NCBI RefSeq assembly: GCF_900099815.1
Contig: NZ_FNCW01000003.1
Span: forward strand, 62,001 to 126,000
Source of the DNA: Psychroflexus sediminis
GTDB taxonomy: Bacteria > Bacteroidota > Bacteroidia > Flavobacteriales > Flavobacteriaceae
Reading direction: 5' to 3'
DNA length: 64,000 bases
Shown here: positions 45,438 through 54,959 of the stretch, one piece after another
How positions within the stretch are numbered: position 1 is the first letter of the stretch
Layout: each line of letters begins with the position of its first letter
Translations under genes and position numbers: made by a program
Notes under the pieces: generated by a model
Seen by the model: only the letters and a program-made list of their open reading frames with translations
Databases searched by the model: none
Told to the model about the DNA's origin: nothing

Positions 45438-46337
45438 ATGCTTTCCATCAAAAAATTTGCTGCCATAGATATTGGTTCCAATGCTGTTCGTCTTCTTATT
45501 TCTACGATAACAGAGCCCGATAATAAACCCGTGAACTTTAAGAAAACCTCCCTGGTAAGAGTACCTATCAGACTGGGTCAGGACGTGTTTACACAATCTT
45601 ACATCTCCGATGAAAGTACCGAGCGTATGGTAGATACCATGAAAGCCTTCAGTTTACTTATGAAATCCCATAAAATTGAAGCCTACAGGGCTTGCGCGAC
45701 TTCAGCAATGAGAGATGCTCGAAATGGACAGGCGGTTGCCGAGAAAATAGCTACGGATTGTAATATTGATATCGATATCATAGATGGAACCGATGAAGCG
45801 GCCATAATTGCCGCTACAGATTTGCATAGCCTGGTAGATAACAATAAGACTTATCTGTATGTAGATGTTGGCGGGGGAAGTACAGAGTTTACATTATTTT
45901 CTAATGGAAAGACGATTGATTCAAAATCTTTTAAGCTGGGCACCGTCAGGATTTTGAATAACACCATTTCAGAAGATGTTTGGACAGAGGCTGAACACTG
46001 GGTTAAATCTGTAACCAAGGCCTTTTCAAGGATTGAAATGGTAGGCTCGGGCGGTAACATCAACAATATTTTTAAGTCTAGTAATAAAAAAACAGGAAAG
46101 CCTTTGTCGTTTTTCTACTTGAGTTCATATTATCAATTATTGAATTCTCTTACTTATGAAGAGCGAATTTCGGAACTCAGTCTTAATGAAGACAGAGCCG
46201 ATGTAATAATACCGGCGACAAAAATTTATTTATCAGCTATGAACTGGAGCAGGTCAAGATCTGTGCATGTTCCCAAAATAGGTCTCGTAGACGGGATTAT
46301 TAAGTCACTATATCAAAATTCAAAAGTCGGGGATTGA
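45438..46337 (+). CDS. Ppx/GppA-family phosphatase
   Basis: A 299-residue actin-like ATPase-fold protein with AAIDIGSNAVRLLI and VDVGGGSTEF, as in exopolyphosphatase and guanosine pentaphosphatase. The C-terminal HD-type domain of E. coli Ppx is missing, which is usual for the short bacterial form. Together with ppk1 it sets polyphosphate levels, or degrades pppGpp. It ends the long co-directional run. Confidence 0.92.
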   Translation: MLSIKKFAAIDIGSNAVRLLISTITEPDNKPVNFKKTSLVRVPIRLGQDVFTQSYISDESTERMVDTMKAFSLLMKSHKIEAYRACATSAMRDARNGQAVAEKIATDCNIDIDIIDGTDEAAIIAATDLHSLVDNNKTYLYVDVGGGSTEFTLFSNGKTIDSKSFKLGTVRILNNTISEDVWTEAEHWVKSVTKAFSRIEMVGSGGNINNIFKSSNKKTGKPLSFFYLSSYYQLLNSLTYEERISELSLNEDRADVIIPATKIYLSAMNWSRSRSVHVPKIGLVDGIIKSLYQNSKVGD

Positions 46338-46369
46338 GAAAACGATTGATAGCGGGATAGAATTCAGGA

Positions 46370-46879
46370 TTATTTCTCTGGAGGGTATTTCTCCAAAACT
46401 TTGCCAACTAGCATTCTGAAAAACTCTCTGCGTTCTTTTCCCTGTAGGTTTTCATCAAAATTTGCTTCTACAACGCCTTGCCAAAAAAGATTGTTGGTAA
46501 GACCATCAGCAAATTCTATCGTCAAGGCTATACTGCGTTCCGGCTGAGGTGAAATTACTCCATTTACACCTCCAGCACTACCGCCAACCCCAATTCCAAA
46601 ATTGCTATTGGAAACACGATTAAAGACTTCGGCGTAAAAATTGATTTTAAAATCTGGAATTAATTTTTTTTCAAAACCTTTGGCAATTAAGGTGTCTTCT
46701 ATTGCTAAGAAAACACGATCCTCATCTAATTTAGCCAAGCCCGAGTTGTTTACAGCATAGAAGGCAAAACTTTTGTATTCATCAAATTCCACATCAGAGG
46801 CATAATCGGTAAATACTTTGGGAGAACTACAGGAAAAGAGAATAATAGAAATTAGAAATACGCTAAAACTGACTTTCAT
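46370..46879 (-). CDS. DUF4136 lipoprotein
   Basis: A 169-residue exported protein with a lipoprotein signal (LISIILFSCSSPKV, acylated Cys near 17) and one DUF4136 domain (FDEYKSFAFYAV to the end). The glycine-rich FGIGVGGSAGG lies in the middle. Such proteins sit on the outer membrane; the role is unknown. It is a probable single-gene unit. Confidence 0.85.
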   Translation of the reverse strand: MKVSFSVFLISIILFSCSSPKVFTDYASDVEFDEYKSFAFYAVNNSGLAKLDEDRVFLAIEDTLIAKGFEKKLIPDFKINFYAEVFNRVSNSNFGIGVGGSAGGVNGVISPQPERSIALTIEFADGLTNNLFWQGVVEANFDENLQGKERREFFRMLVGKVLEKYPPEK

Positions 46880-46933
46880 TTTTATTTAAAATTAGGAATT
46901 AGATTTTAATACCAAATCCTTTTTTACTAAACA

Positions 46934-47413
46934 TTATAAATCTTGTCTCATTTTTTGAACCTTTTCTTTAAGTTGTTCCATATATACCAGAAGTTGCTTT
47001 TGCAGATTTTGATCTTTCACCCCTAAGATTTGTGCTGCAAGAATACCTGCGTTTTTTGCTCCATTAAGGGCAACCGTAGCTACAGGAACGCCACTTGGCA
47101 TTTGTAAAATGGAGAGAATAGAATCCCATCCGTCAATCGAATTGCTGGATTTTACAGGGACACCAATGACAGGGAGGGGAGTAAGGGAGGCCACCATTCC
47201 GGGAAGGTGTGCTGCACCTCCGGCCCCAGCAATAATCACGTCTATTCCTCTTTTATGTGCCTGTTTTCCAAAATCCATCATATATTCTGGAGTTCGGTGA
47301 GCAGAAACAATATCAACCTCTGTTTCGATATTGAATTCTTTTAAAATATCGATGGCCTCTTGCATGACTGGAAGATCGCTTTTGCTTCCCATGATGATTG
47401 CAACTTTATTCAT
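46934..47413 (-). CDS. purE: N5-carboxyaminoimidazole ribonucleotide mutase
   Basis: Isomerises N5-CAIR to CAIR in purine synthesis. The 159-residue class I enzyme has [10 protein letters not shown], the catalytic SAHRTPE and [13 protein letters not shown]. It follows purK by 4 bp, so the two consecutive steps are in one operon. purC elsewhere in the window uses its product. Confidence 0.96.
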   Translation of the reverse strand: MNKVAIIMGSKSDLPVMQEAIDILKEFNIETEVDIVSAHRTPEYMMDFGKQAHKRGIDVIIAGAGGAAHLPGMVASLTPLPVIGVPVKSSNSIDGWDSILSILQMPSGVPVATVALNGAKNAGILAAQILGVKDQNLQKQLLVYMEQLKEKVQKMRQDL

Positions 47414-47417
47414 AAGC

Positions 47418-48581
47418 TTAGGATGTTTTTGAAATGACTTTAATTTTCGATTTTACCGTTTCGGCCATCGTTCGAGCTTCACTCAAATCTGAATGAATTA
47501 TATTGACGTGTCCCATTTTTCTAAAGGGTCTTGTTTCGCGTTTTCCATAAATGTGCGGAGTTACACCCGGCATAGCCATTATATTTTCGATGCCTTTATA
47601 GACGACATCTCCCGTGTGATTTTCATCACCAACCAAATTGACCATCACAGAATTGGTTTTGCTTTCGGTGCTGCCAAGAGGTAAATCTAAAATCGCTCTC
47701 AAATGCTGCTCAAACTGATTGGTAAAACTCCCTTCAATACTGAAGTGGCCGCTATTATGCGGTCTTGGTGCAACTTCATTGACCAGAACTTCATCAGATG
47801 GGGTCACAAACATTTCAACGGCCAAAAGACCAACGTGCTCAAATTTACTCGAGACTAAATGAGCCAGTGCTCTGGCTTTCTCTGCCAGACTGTTTTCTAT
47901 TCTTGCCGGACATAAGACATATTCGACCTGATTGGCTTCAGGATGAAATTCCATTTCTACCACAGGGTAGGTCTTGATTTCTCCAGAAACACTCCGGGCT
48001 ACAATAACTGCAATTTCGGTTTTAAAATCGACAAGCTCTTCAGCAATGCATTCTGCATCGGGGAGCTGACTTAGGTCTCTTTCAGATTTAATAAGGCTCA
48101 CCCCTTTACCATCATACCCCCCCGTGCTGCTTTTCCAAACAAAGGGGAAGCTTATTTTTCCTTCTGATACGGCGGTTTTAAGATTTTTTAAGTTCGAAAA
48201 CACCTCAAAGTCAGCTGTTGGAATCTGATTGGATTTGTAAAATCTTTTCTGAACCGCTTTATTCTGAATTTTTTGTAAGGTAGCCGCTGACGGATATACG
48301 TTTTTGCCTAAAGCTTCTAAATCCTCTAAAGCTTTTACATTGACGGATTCAATTTCAAAAGTGAGCAGGTCGACCTTCTTCCCAAAAGCCATAACCTTAT
48401 CATAATCCATAAGGCTTCCCGTTTCAAAATGATTGCAAGCCAGTCTGGAAGGGGCTTCCGGGTTGGCATCCATCACGTAGGTTTGAATGTCAAATTTGCG
48501 GGTGTCATAAAGCAGCATTTTACCCAATTGCCCTCCGCCTAAAATTCCGAGTTTAAAATCTGAAGAAAAATAATGTGTCAT
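47418..48581 (-). CDS. purK: N5-carboxyaminoimidazole ribonucleotide synthase
   Basis: ATP-grasp enzyme that carboxylates AIR with bicarbonate. The 387-residue protein has the N-terminal [13 protein letters not shown] nucleotide-binding turn, [17 protein letters not shown] as the grasp loop and [16 protein letters not shown] as the metal site. It is first of two genes with purE. Confidence 0.96.
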   Translation of the reverse strand: MTHYFSSDFKLGILGGGQLGKMLLYDTRKFDIQTYVMDANPEAPSRLACNHFETGSLMDYDKVMAFGKKVDLLTFEIESVNVKALEDLEALGKNVYPSAATLQKIQNKAVQKRFYKSNQIPTADFEVFSNLKNLKTAVSEGKISFPFVWKSSTGGYDGKGVSLIKSERDLSQLPDAECIAEELVDFKTEIAVIVARSVSGEIKTYPVVEMEFHPEANQVEYVLCPARIENSLAEKARALAHLVSSKFEHVGLLAVEMFVTPSDEVLVNEVAPRPHNSGHFSIEGSFTNQFEQHLRAILDLPLGSTESKTNSVMVNLVGDENHTGDVVYKGIENIMAMPGVTPHIYGKRETRPFRKMGHVNIIHSDLSEARTMAETVKSKIKVISKTS

Positions 48582-48698
48582 GCTACAAAAATAATAGATT
48601 TACAGGCTGTTCTCGTGATTTTCTAAAATAATTTCGATTTTGAAAAGTTAGTAGTAAAGCAATTTCGTTTTCAGTAATATTGTGTAAATGTCCATTTT

Positions 48699-49847
48699 AT
48701 GAAATTTTTCGAAAATACCGTAAAAGTCAGGCTTTTTATTCTCTTTACTTCTATTCTGGTTATTGCCGTGGTGGTTTGGAATATATCGGTGTTTTACGAA
48801 GGTGTAAAAGAAGAAGAACGAGAAAAGATGAGAATATGGTCTTCGGCTCAGGCTTCAGTCAATAGAGCAGGAGATGAACAGGACCTTAGCCTGGAATTGG
48901 AGATTTTAAATACCATAAACGATATTCCCATGTTTATTGTGAACGAATCTGACGGGTTTCAGGAAATCAATAATATTTCAGACCAAATTGCAACTGATTC
49001 TTTACGGTTGCGACATTTCTTTGAATCTATAAAAGGTCAAAATCAACCTATTGTCATCGATTTGGGGAATTCTGGTCAGCAGTATTTGTATTATGGAGAC
49101 TCTTCTATTCTGACTAAAATAAAATACTATCCTTTTATCTTATTGCTTATCATTTTCTTGTTGATCAGTCTTGTTTATCTGTATTATGTCACTGCCAAAA
49201 ACAGTGAAAAGAACAAGCTATGGGCAGGGATGGCCAAAGAGACCGCACATCAAATAGGGACCCCGCTGTCATCACTGGTAGGCTGGATGGAGATTCTGAG
49301 ATCAGAAAATGTCAACCCGGATTACATTCTGGAAATTGAAAAAGATATTGACAGACTTAGAACGATCACGGAACGCTTTTCTAAAGTAGGCTCAAAATTC
49401 ACCCTGGAAGTGTCCAGTCTCAATGCTGCAGTCGAGAATTCATATAATTATTTAAGCGATAGAAGTTCTAAATTGATTCAGTTTTCGATTGACTTGCCAT
49501 CTGAGGAGTTTTATTGCAAAGTGAATCCTGTCCTACTAAGCTGGACCATAGAAAACCTGACTAAAAATGCCATTGATGCCATGAAAGGTCGCGGTAGTGT
49601 AAAAATTTCTCTCTTTGAAGACAAAAACTTTTATAAAATTCACGTCTGTGATACGGGAAGGGGTATACCCAGTTCAAAGTTTAAAGCCATTTTCCAGCCT
49701 GGTTATTCGACAAAAGAACGAGGCTGGGGGCTTGGGCTTTCACTGTCCAAACGTATCATAGAAGACTATCATTCCGGAAAGATACGTGTCCTCTCCAGTT
49801 CTTCAGAAGCAGGAACTATTTTTGAAATCAAACTGCCTAAAACTTAG
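48699..49847 (+). CDS. Orphan membrane sensor histidine kinase
   Basis: A 382-residue kinase with two helices (about 11-33 and 145-163) around an extracytoplasmic sensor of about 110 residues. The phosphorylated His is 184 in [14 protein letters not shown], followed by the N box [15 protein letters not shown] and [13 protein letters not shown]. No response regulator lies beside it. The sensor part has no recognisable domain. Its stop overlaps the convergent obg stop by 4 nt. Confidence 0.9.
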   Translation: MKFFENTVKVRLFILFTSILVIAVVVWNISVFYEGVKEEEREKMRIWSSAQASVNRAGDEQDLSLELEILNTINDIPMFIVNESDGFQEINNISDQIATDSLRLRHFFESIKGQNQPIVIDLGNSGQQYLYYGDSSILTKIKYYPFILLLIIFLLISLVYLYYVTAKNSEKNKLWAGMAKETAHQIGTPLSSLVGWMEILRSENVNPDYILEIEKDIDRLRTITERFSKVGSKFTLEVSSLNAAVENSYNYLSDRSSKLIQFSIDLPSEEFYCKVNPVLLSWTIENLTKNAIDAMKGRGSVKISLFEDKNFYKIHVCDTGRGIPSSKFKAIFQPGYSTKERGWGLGLSLSKRIIEDYHSGKIRVLSSSSEAGTIFEIKLPKT

Positions 49848-50860
49848 TCAGCAGCTTTGTCTTCATTCAGGGTTTTCCAGAGCAAATCTTTCAGTTCCAT
49901 CAAGCCCTGTTGCGCTATCGAAGAGATAAACACATGGGGAATATGTCCAAAGGCGTCTTTTATTTCTTGAGCCAATTCAGTCTTGAGTTCTTCATCGAGT
50001 AAATCTGCTTTAGAAATAGCAATGACTCTGGATTTATCCAGGAGTTCAGGATTATAGCGTCGCAATTCGTCCAAAAGGATTTCATACTGTTCTTTTACGC
50101 TTGAAGCATCGGCAGGAATAAGAAATAACAGAGTAGAATTTCTTTCAATATGTCTCAAAAACCTATATCCCAGTCCTTTTCCTTCCGCAGCGCCTTCGAT
50201 AATCCCAGGAATATCAGCCATTACAAAAGTTTTGTAATTTCTATACTCCACAATCCCAAGATTGGGTTTTAAGGTTGTGAATTCGTAGTTAGCAATTTTA
50301 GGTTTAGCTGCGGTGACCACCGATAGTAAAGTGGATTTGCCAGCATTGGGGAAACCAACCAGACCTACATCGGCCAGAAGTTTTAATTCTAAGGTGAGGT
50401 CTTTCTCCTCCCCGGGAATTCCTGGTTGAGCAAAACGTGGCGTTTGGTTAGTCGAGCTTTTGAAATGTGCATTTCCTTTCCCACCCATGCCGCCTTCTAC
50501 CGCAATGTATTCTTCTTCGTGCTCCGTCATTTCTTTAATGACTTCATTGGTTTCAGTATCCCTGATCACCGTTCCTAATGGAACTTCGATATATTGATCT
50601 TCACCATCTGCGCCAGTACTGGTTTGCTTGCTGCCGTGTTCGCCATGTGTGGCTTTTATGTGTCTTTTGAACTTTAAGTGGAATAGAGTCCAGAGGTCTT
50701 TATTGGCTTTAAAAATAACATGACCGCCACGACCACCATCACCGCCATCAGGTCCGCCTTTGGGAATGTATTTTTCCCTTCTCAGGTGTGCGGAGCCTTT
50801 ACCTCCGTTTCCAGATTTTAAATGGAGTTTTATGTAATCTACAAAATTTCCTTCTGTCAT
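49844..50860 (-). CDS. obg: GTPase Obg/CgtA
   Basis: Essential GTPase linked to 50S assembly and stress signalling. The glycine-rich OBG fold (about 5-160, with [12 protein letters not shown]) is followed by the G domain with [18 protein letters not shown] and SKADLLD. At 338 residues it lacks the extra C-terminal domain of some Obg proteins. It is downstream of hpt-adk and probably co-transcribed (24-bp gap). Confidence 0.96.
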   Translation of the reverse strand: MTEGNFVDYIKLHLKSGNGGKGSAHLRREKYIPKGGPDGGDGGRGGHVIFKANKDLWTLFHLKFKRHIKATHGEHGSKQTSTGADGEDQYIEVPLGTVIRDTETNEVIKEMTEHEEEYIAVEGGMGGKGNAHFKSSTNQTPRFAQPGIPGEEKDLTLELKLLADVGLVGFPNAGKSTLLSVVTAAKPKIANYEFTTLKPNLGIVEYRNYKTFVMADIPGIIEGAAEGKGLGYRFLRHIERNSTLLFLIPADASSVKEQYEILLDELRRYNPELLDKSRVIAISKADLLDEELKTELAQEIKDAFGHIPHVFISSIAQQGLMELKDLLWKTLNEDKAAD

Positions 50861-50884
50861 AGTCTTAAGCTAAACGCTCTGTTT

Positions 50885-51457
50885 TTATAAAGAATCAATC
50901 ACTTTACTGATGCGGTCTGTAATTTCCGAAATGGAGCCTACTCCGTTTACACCGTAGTATTTGTCTTCTTTTTTGTAAAATTCTTTGAGGACTTCAGTTT
51001 CCTCATAATATACTTTTATTCTGTTTCGAATGACCTCTTCGTTGGAATCGTCTTTTCTCCCCGAAGTCTTACCGCGTTCTAAAAGGCGTTCTACCAAGAC
51101 TTCATCCGGCACTTCCAAAGCGATCATGGCATCGATTTGCGAACCTTTAGACTGCATCAATTCACTTAAAGACTCTGCCTGGGCTTTGGTTCTTGGAAAC
51201 CCGTCGAAAATGAAACCCTTGCTGTCGAGATGTTCTTCTACTTTGGCCTTCAGCATTTTGATGGTGACTTCATCGGGAACCAGCTCTCCTTTATCCATAT
51301 AGGATTTGGCTAGTTTGCCCAGTTCCGTCTGGTTTTGGATGTGGTGTCTGAACATATCTCCTGTAGAGATATGCTTGAGATCGTATTTTTCTTTCAGATT
51401 TTCTGCCTGAGTTCCCTTTCCAGCTCCAGGAGGGCCAAATAGCACGATGTTAATCAT
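50885..51457 (-). CDS. adk: Adenylate kinase, short type
   Basis: Interconverts AMP, ADP and ATP. The 190-residue protein has GPPGAGKGTQAENL, the AMP-site FDGFPRT and a short lid (LLERGKTSGRKDDSNE), so it is the lid-less short class. It overlaps hpt by 8 nt. Confidence 0.97.
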   Translation of the reverse strand: MINIVLFGPPGAGKGTQAENLKEKYDLKHISTGDMFRHHIQNQTELGKLAKSYMDKGELVPDEVTIKMLKAKVEEHLDSKGFIFDGFPRTKAQAESLSELMQSKGSQIDAMIALEVPDEVLVERLLERGKTSGRKDDSNEEVIRNRIKVYYEETEVLKEFYKKEDKYYGVNGVGSISEITDRISKVIDSL

Positions 51458-51989
51458 TTGAATTTGATTTTAGTTGATATATTTCTGGTATATTTCTTCC
51501 TAAGCCGTTGTAATCTAAACCGTAACCTACAATGAACTTATTGGGTATTTCTATACCTACATAATCCACTGGAAATGTTTTTTTGTAAGCTTCGGGTTTT
51601 AAAAACAGACTTGCAATCCTGTAGGAAGCCACACCTTCATTTTTTAGAACGTCAACAATATGTTCCAGCGTATTTCCCGTATCTACAATGTCTTCCACTA
51701 CAATCACATCCCTGCCTCTCAAATTTCCGGCTCCCAGTAGAGTTGAAACTTCTCCGGAAGAAGAGATGCCTTCATAGGAAGCCAGTTTCGTAAAGCTTAT
51801 CTCGCAGTCACCTTCATAGTACTTCATTAAATCGGATAAAAACATAAAAGCACCATTAAGAATTCCGAGAAAAACCGGGGTTTTAGCAGTGTAGTCTGCA
51901 CTGATGCGTTCTGCGAGTTCTTTGACTGATTGTTGTAATGTATTTTGATCAAGATAGGGCTCAAATTCCAAATCGTGAAGCTTCACCAT
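51450..51989 (-). CDS. hpt: Hypoxanthine phosphoribosyltransferase
   Basis: Salvages hypoxanthine and guanine with PRPP. The 179-residue type I enzyme has VIVVEDIVDTGNTLEHI as PRPP site, FLGILNGAFMFLSDLM and the aspartate-containing VDYVGIEIPNKFIVGYG. First gene of the hpt-adk-obg unit. Confidence 0.95.
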   Translation of the reverse strand: MVKLHDLEFEPYLDQNTLQQSVKELAERISADYTAKTPVFLGILNGAFMFLSDLMKYYEGDCEISFTKLASYEGISSSGEVSTLLGAGNLRGRDVIVVEDIVDTGNTLEHIVDVLKNEGVASYRIASLFLKPEAYKKTFPVDYVGIEIPNKFIVGYGLDYNGLGRNIPEIYQLKSNSND

Positions 51990-52057
51990 GTCATAAATTT
52001 TATGAACTGCAAATATAGGAATTCAAAACCTATTAAGTGGAGTCCGTAAACCTAAAT

Positions 52058-52092
52058 AAAAAACTCCCCATTTCAGTTTTGAAAAAGGGAGT
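52058..52092 (-). terminator. Terminator of the htrA gene
   Basis: ACTCCC / GGGAGT arms with an inner TTTC/GAAA pairing. On the minus strand it is followed by TTTTTTATTT, 28 bp past the stop. Confidence 0.7.
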
Positions 52093-52119
52093 CAGTGACT
52101 TTAATATACGTTTCAGACT

Positions 52120-53529
52120 TTATCTGAACACATAGGTTTTTTCTTGTCCACCGGGACTTAAAAAGGTAATTAACATAGGCTCATCCGGATTTTTATTGTT
52201 GATGATAGACTTGACGTCTTCTATGGAATTTACTTCTTTTTCGTTTATTTTTGTAATAACCAAACCACTGATATCCGTTTTGGTAAAGCTATTGGGTAAC
52301 ATTTTATTGATTATGACTCCAGAGGCGGAACCATATTTTTCCAGTTCAGCTTCAGAAAGTTCAGTGACTTCTATACCGATATCTTTGATTTGATAGACTT
52401 TAAAAATATCGAGAATGACATCGGTCTGTCGCTCATCATTATCTCTTAAGTAAGTGATACTAACGGTTTCTCCTGGATTTTTGGAACTCAGATAGCCGGT
52501 CATATCCGCAAATTTTCTTATTTTGATATCATCTATATATTTGATGATATCACCTTTTTGCAGTCCGGCTTCAGAAGCTCCGCTTCCAGGCTCAACACTA
52601 CTTATATAGAATCCCTGTGAACTTTCTACATCCAGTTCTTTGGCAATTATGCTGTTCAGGTCGCTGCCGGTTACTCCTAAAATGGCTTTTCTTACGTTTC
52701 CAAATTCAAGTAAATCTTCAACGATTTTTTTGGCATTATTACTTGGGATGGCAAATGAATACCCAATAAAGGAACCGGTTTGAGAGGTGATAGCGGTATT
52801 GATTCCTATCAGTTCGCCACGTGTATTCACCAGGGCGCCGCCACTATTACCCGGGTTTACAGCCGCATCGGTTTGTAAGAACGATTGAAATTGATTATCA
52901 GATCTTCCCAGATCTCTTGCTGTTGCACTTATAATTCCTGCTGTTACAGTAGAGGTGAGGTTAAATGGATTTCCTACTGCCAGAACCCACTCACCAATTT
53001 CAACAGCGTTAGAATCTCCGAAAGGCAGATAGTCTAAGTCCGTTGCATCAATTTTGAGTAAAGCTATGTCGCTATCTGCTGCCGTTCCCAAAACTTCTGC
53101 AATATAGGTCTCGTTATTATTCAAGGTGACCTGTACTTCAGAAGCTCCTTTGATCACATGATTATTGGTTACAATTAAGCCATCTGGACTTAAGATAACG
53201 CCTGAGCCAGCACCTCTTATGGCTTTTCGAACATCTCCGCTTCCGTAATAATATTCAAAGGCGCTTCGCGCTTGTCGCGTTGTAGTGATGTTCTTGACGT
53301 GGACCACTGCGTTAACTGTTTTCTTGGCGGCTTCAGTAAAATTCAATTCTGAATTTTCTCCGACGTAAGAAGCCAGGTGTGTAGAGGCCGCATTATTTTC
53401 CTTTTGCCATGGAATTTCATAGTCTTGCTGCGTTATCGGTTCAGGCTCTTCAAGGAAAAACTTGTAGCCTCCGATACTTAAAACGCTTGCGAACAATGCA
53501 ATGGATACTAATTGAACACTTTTCTTCAT
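52120..53529 (-). CDS. htrA: DegP/HtrA-type periplasmic serine protease
   Basis: A 469-residue trypsin-like protease and chaperone of the envelope. It has an N-terminal membrane signal or anchor (about 4-21), the catalytic His124 (TNNHVI), Asp154 (DSDIALLKI) and Ser229 (NPGNSGGAL), and two PDZ domains (about 285-375 and 390-469). The Q-linker with YYYGSGDV before the protease core is ordinary for the group. A frame exists to 53577, but MKKSVQLVSIALF at 53529 is a normal signal start. Confidence 0.93.
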   Translation of the reverse strand: MKKSVQLVSIALFASVLSIGGYKFFLEEPEPITQQDYEIPWQKENNAASTHLASYVGENSELNFTEAAKKTVNAVVHVKNITTTRQARSAFEYYYGSGDVRKAIRGAGSGVILSPDGLIVTNNHVIKGASEVQVTLNNNETYIAEVLGTAADSDIALLKIDATDLDYLPFGDSNAVEIGEWVLAVGNPFNLTSTVTAGIISATARDLGRSDNQFQSFLQTDAAVNPGNSGGALVNTRGELIGINTAITSQTGSFIGYSFAIPSNNAKKIVEDLLEFGNVRKAILGVTGSDLNSIIAKELDVESSQGFYISSVEPGSGASEAGLQKGDIIKYIDDIKIRKFADMTGYLSSKNPGETVSITYLRDNDERQTDVILDIFKVYQIKDIGIEVTELSEAELEKYGSASGVIINKMLPNSFTKTDISGLVITKINEKEVNSIEDVKSIINNKNPDEPMLITFLSPGGQEKTYVFR

Positions 53530-53616
53530 TTGATGATATGATTTTAAATTAAAGTTACTTTCATGTTTTCTATTCAAAACTGAATTTAACCGATTTTTAA
53601 CCCCTGAACTTCCTTT

Positions 53617-53634
53617 TATATTTGTCTATATTTG
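53617..53634 (+). promoter_or_regulatory. Two -7 boxes in tandem before dapF
   Basis: TATATTTG at 53617-53624 and again at 53627-53634, 10 bp apart, one helical turn. The second is 19 bp from the ATG. Either box fits TAnnTTTG exactly. Confidence 0.55.
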
Positions 53635-53653
53635 CAAGTTCTAAACCCAAGTG

Positions 53654-54439
53654 ATGGATTTACATTTCTATAAATACCAAGGCACAGGAAACGATTTTGT
53701 TTTAATAGATAACAGAAAGTCTAGATTCAAAAACGATACCAAAATTATAAAAGAGGTTTGCGACAGGCGTTTTGGTGTTGGTGCAGACGGGTTAATTCTA
53801 TTGGAGGATTCCTCCATGGATTTATGCGATTTCAAAATGCTTTACTTCAATGCTGATGGCAATGAAAGTACGATGTGTGGAAATGGAGGCAGGTGTATAG
53901 TCGCTTTTGCAAAAAAATTGGGACTCATCGATTCTGAGACTACTTTTGAAGCTGTAGATGGATTACATTCAGCAATTGTAAAAGGGGATTCGGTCAATTT
54001 GAAAATGGTAGATGTTCCAATGGTTAACTTGAGCAGAGAGGCTTCTTTCCTGGACACGGGTTCGCCGCATCATGTAGCTTTTGTCGATGACGTATACGAT
54101 TTCGATGTATTTACGCAGGGAAGACGCATTAGGAATTTGCCAAATTACAAGACTATTAAAGGAACTAATGTCAATTTTATACAAGTTATAGATGATGTTC
54201 TGCACGTTAGAACTTATGAGCGAGGAGTAGAAGACGAGACCTTTTCGTGTGGAACAGGAGTTACAGCTGCTGCTATCACTGCCAAAATGTCCAATAAAAT
54301 CGATCAACTTCCTGTGAAAGTACAGACCAAAGGCGGTGTTCTGGAAGTAGATTTCGAAATTGAAGGTCCCAACGCTGTTAGTAATATCTGGCTAAAAGGT
54401 CCGGCCAGGCTGGTTTTTGAAGGAGATTATTATGATTAA
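53654..54439 (+). CDS. dapF: Diaminopimelate epimerase
   Basis: Converts LL-DAP to meso-DAP for peptidoglycan and lysine. The two active-site Cys are 75 (MCGNGGRC) and 199 (SCGTGVTA). At 261 residues it is complete. ATG 53654 is preferred to the GTG at 53651. The last 8 nt overlap the acetyltransferase gene. Confidence 0.96.
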   Translation: MDLHFYKYQGTGNDFVLIDNRKSRFKNDTKIIKEVCDRRFGVGADGLILLEDSSMDLCDFKMLYFNADGNESTMCGNGGRCIVAFAKKLGLIDSETTFEAVDGLHSAIVKGDSVNLKMVDVPMVNLSREASFLDTGSPHHVAFVDDVYDFDVFTQGRRIRNLPNYKTIKGTNVNFIQVIDDVLHVRTYERGVEDETFSCGTGVTAAAITAKMSNKIDQLPVKVQTKGGVLEVDFEIEGPNAVSNIWLKGPARLVFEGDYYD

Positions 54440-54959
54440 ATTAAAGAGCAAACACATCTTATTAAGGGCTTTAACTCCGGAAGATCTAGATTTTCTGGAG
54501 TTGGTTGAAAATGATGAGCATCTATGGTATCTCAGTGATACTTTGCAGCCTTTCTCCAGATCTGTTTTAAAAGAATACCTGGACCACTCTCACAGAGATA
54601 TTTACGAAGCCAAACAAATGCGGCTAGTGGTGGGTTTGCATAATAAACAACCCATTGGTTTTATTGACCTTTATGATTTCGACCCTAAGCATAAAAGAGC
54701 GGGTTTGGGGATACTTATTTTGGAAGATTATCAATCTAAAGGCTACGGGACGGAAGCTTTGGAACTCATGCTCGATTATGCGTTTGATGTCCTGGACCTG
54801 CATCAGTTGTATGCAACAATTATTGAAGAAAATACGCGAAGCCTTAAGTTATTTAAAAGTTTTGGCTTTGAAATGATTGGTTTAAAAAAAGACTGGAGAT
54901 ACATTTCCGGTCATTTCCAGGGTGAATATTTTTTACAAAAAATAAAACATGTACATTAA
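54432..54959 (+). CDS. GNAT-family N-acetyltransferase (RimJ-like)
   Basis: A 175-residue acetyltransferase with the acetyl-CoA binding loop EDYQSKGYGTEALELML near residue 93. The RimJ/RimL subfamily features YATIIEENTRSLKLFKSFGF are clear. It lies between dapF and mltG with overlaps of 8 and 11 nt. An AGGAG Shine-Dalgarno at 54421-54425 precedes the ATG, which is rare in this window. Its substrate is unknown; peptidoglycan or a ribosomal protein are both conceivable. Confidence 0.87.
   Translation: MIKLKSKHILLRALTPEDLDFLELVENDEHLWYLSDTLQPFSRSVLKEYLDHSHRDIYEAKQMRLVVGLHNKQPIGFIDLYDFDPKHKRAGLGILILEDYQSKGYGTEALELMLDYAFDVLDLHQLYATIIEENTRSLKLFKSFGFEMIGLKKDWRYISGHFQGEYFLQKIKHVH

Noticed and set aside
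42877-46337. A novel defence-type system in the 39-46 kb run
   Set aside because: All genes but one belong to known housekeeping families; no nuclease-sensor pair, transposon or phage marker is seen.
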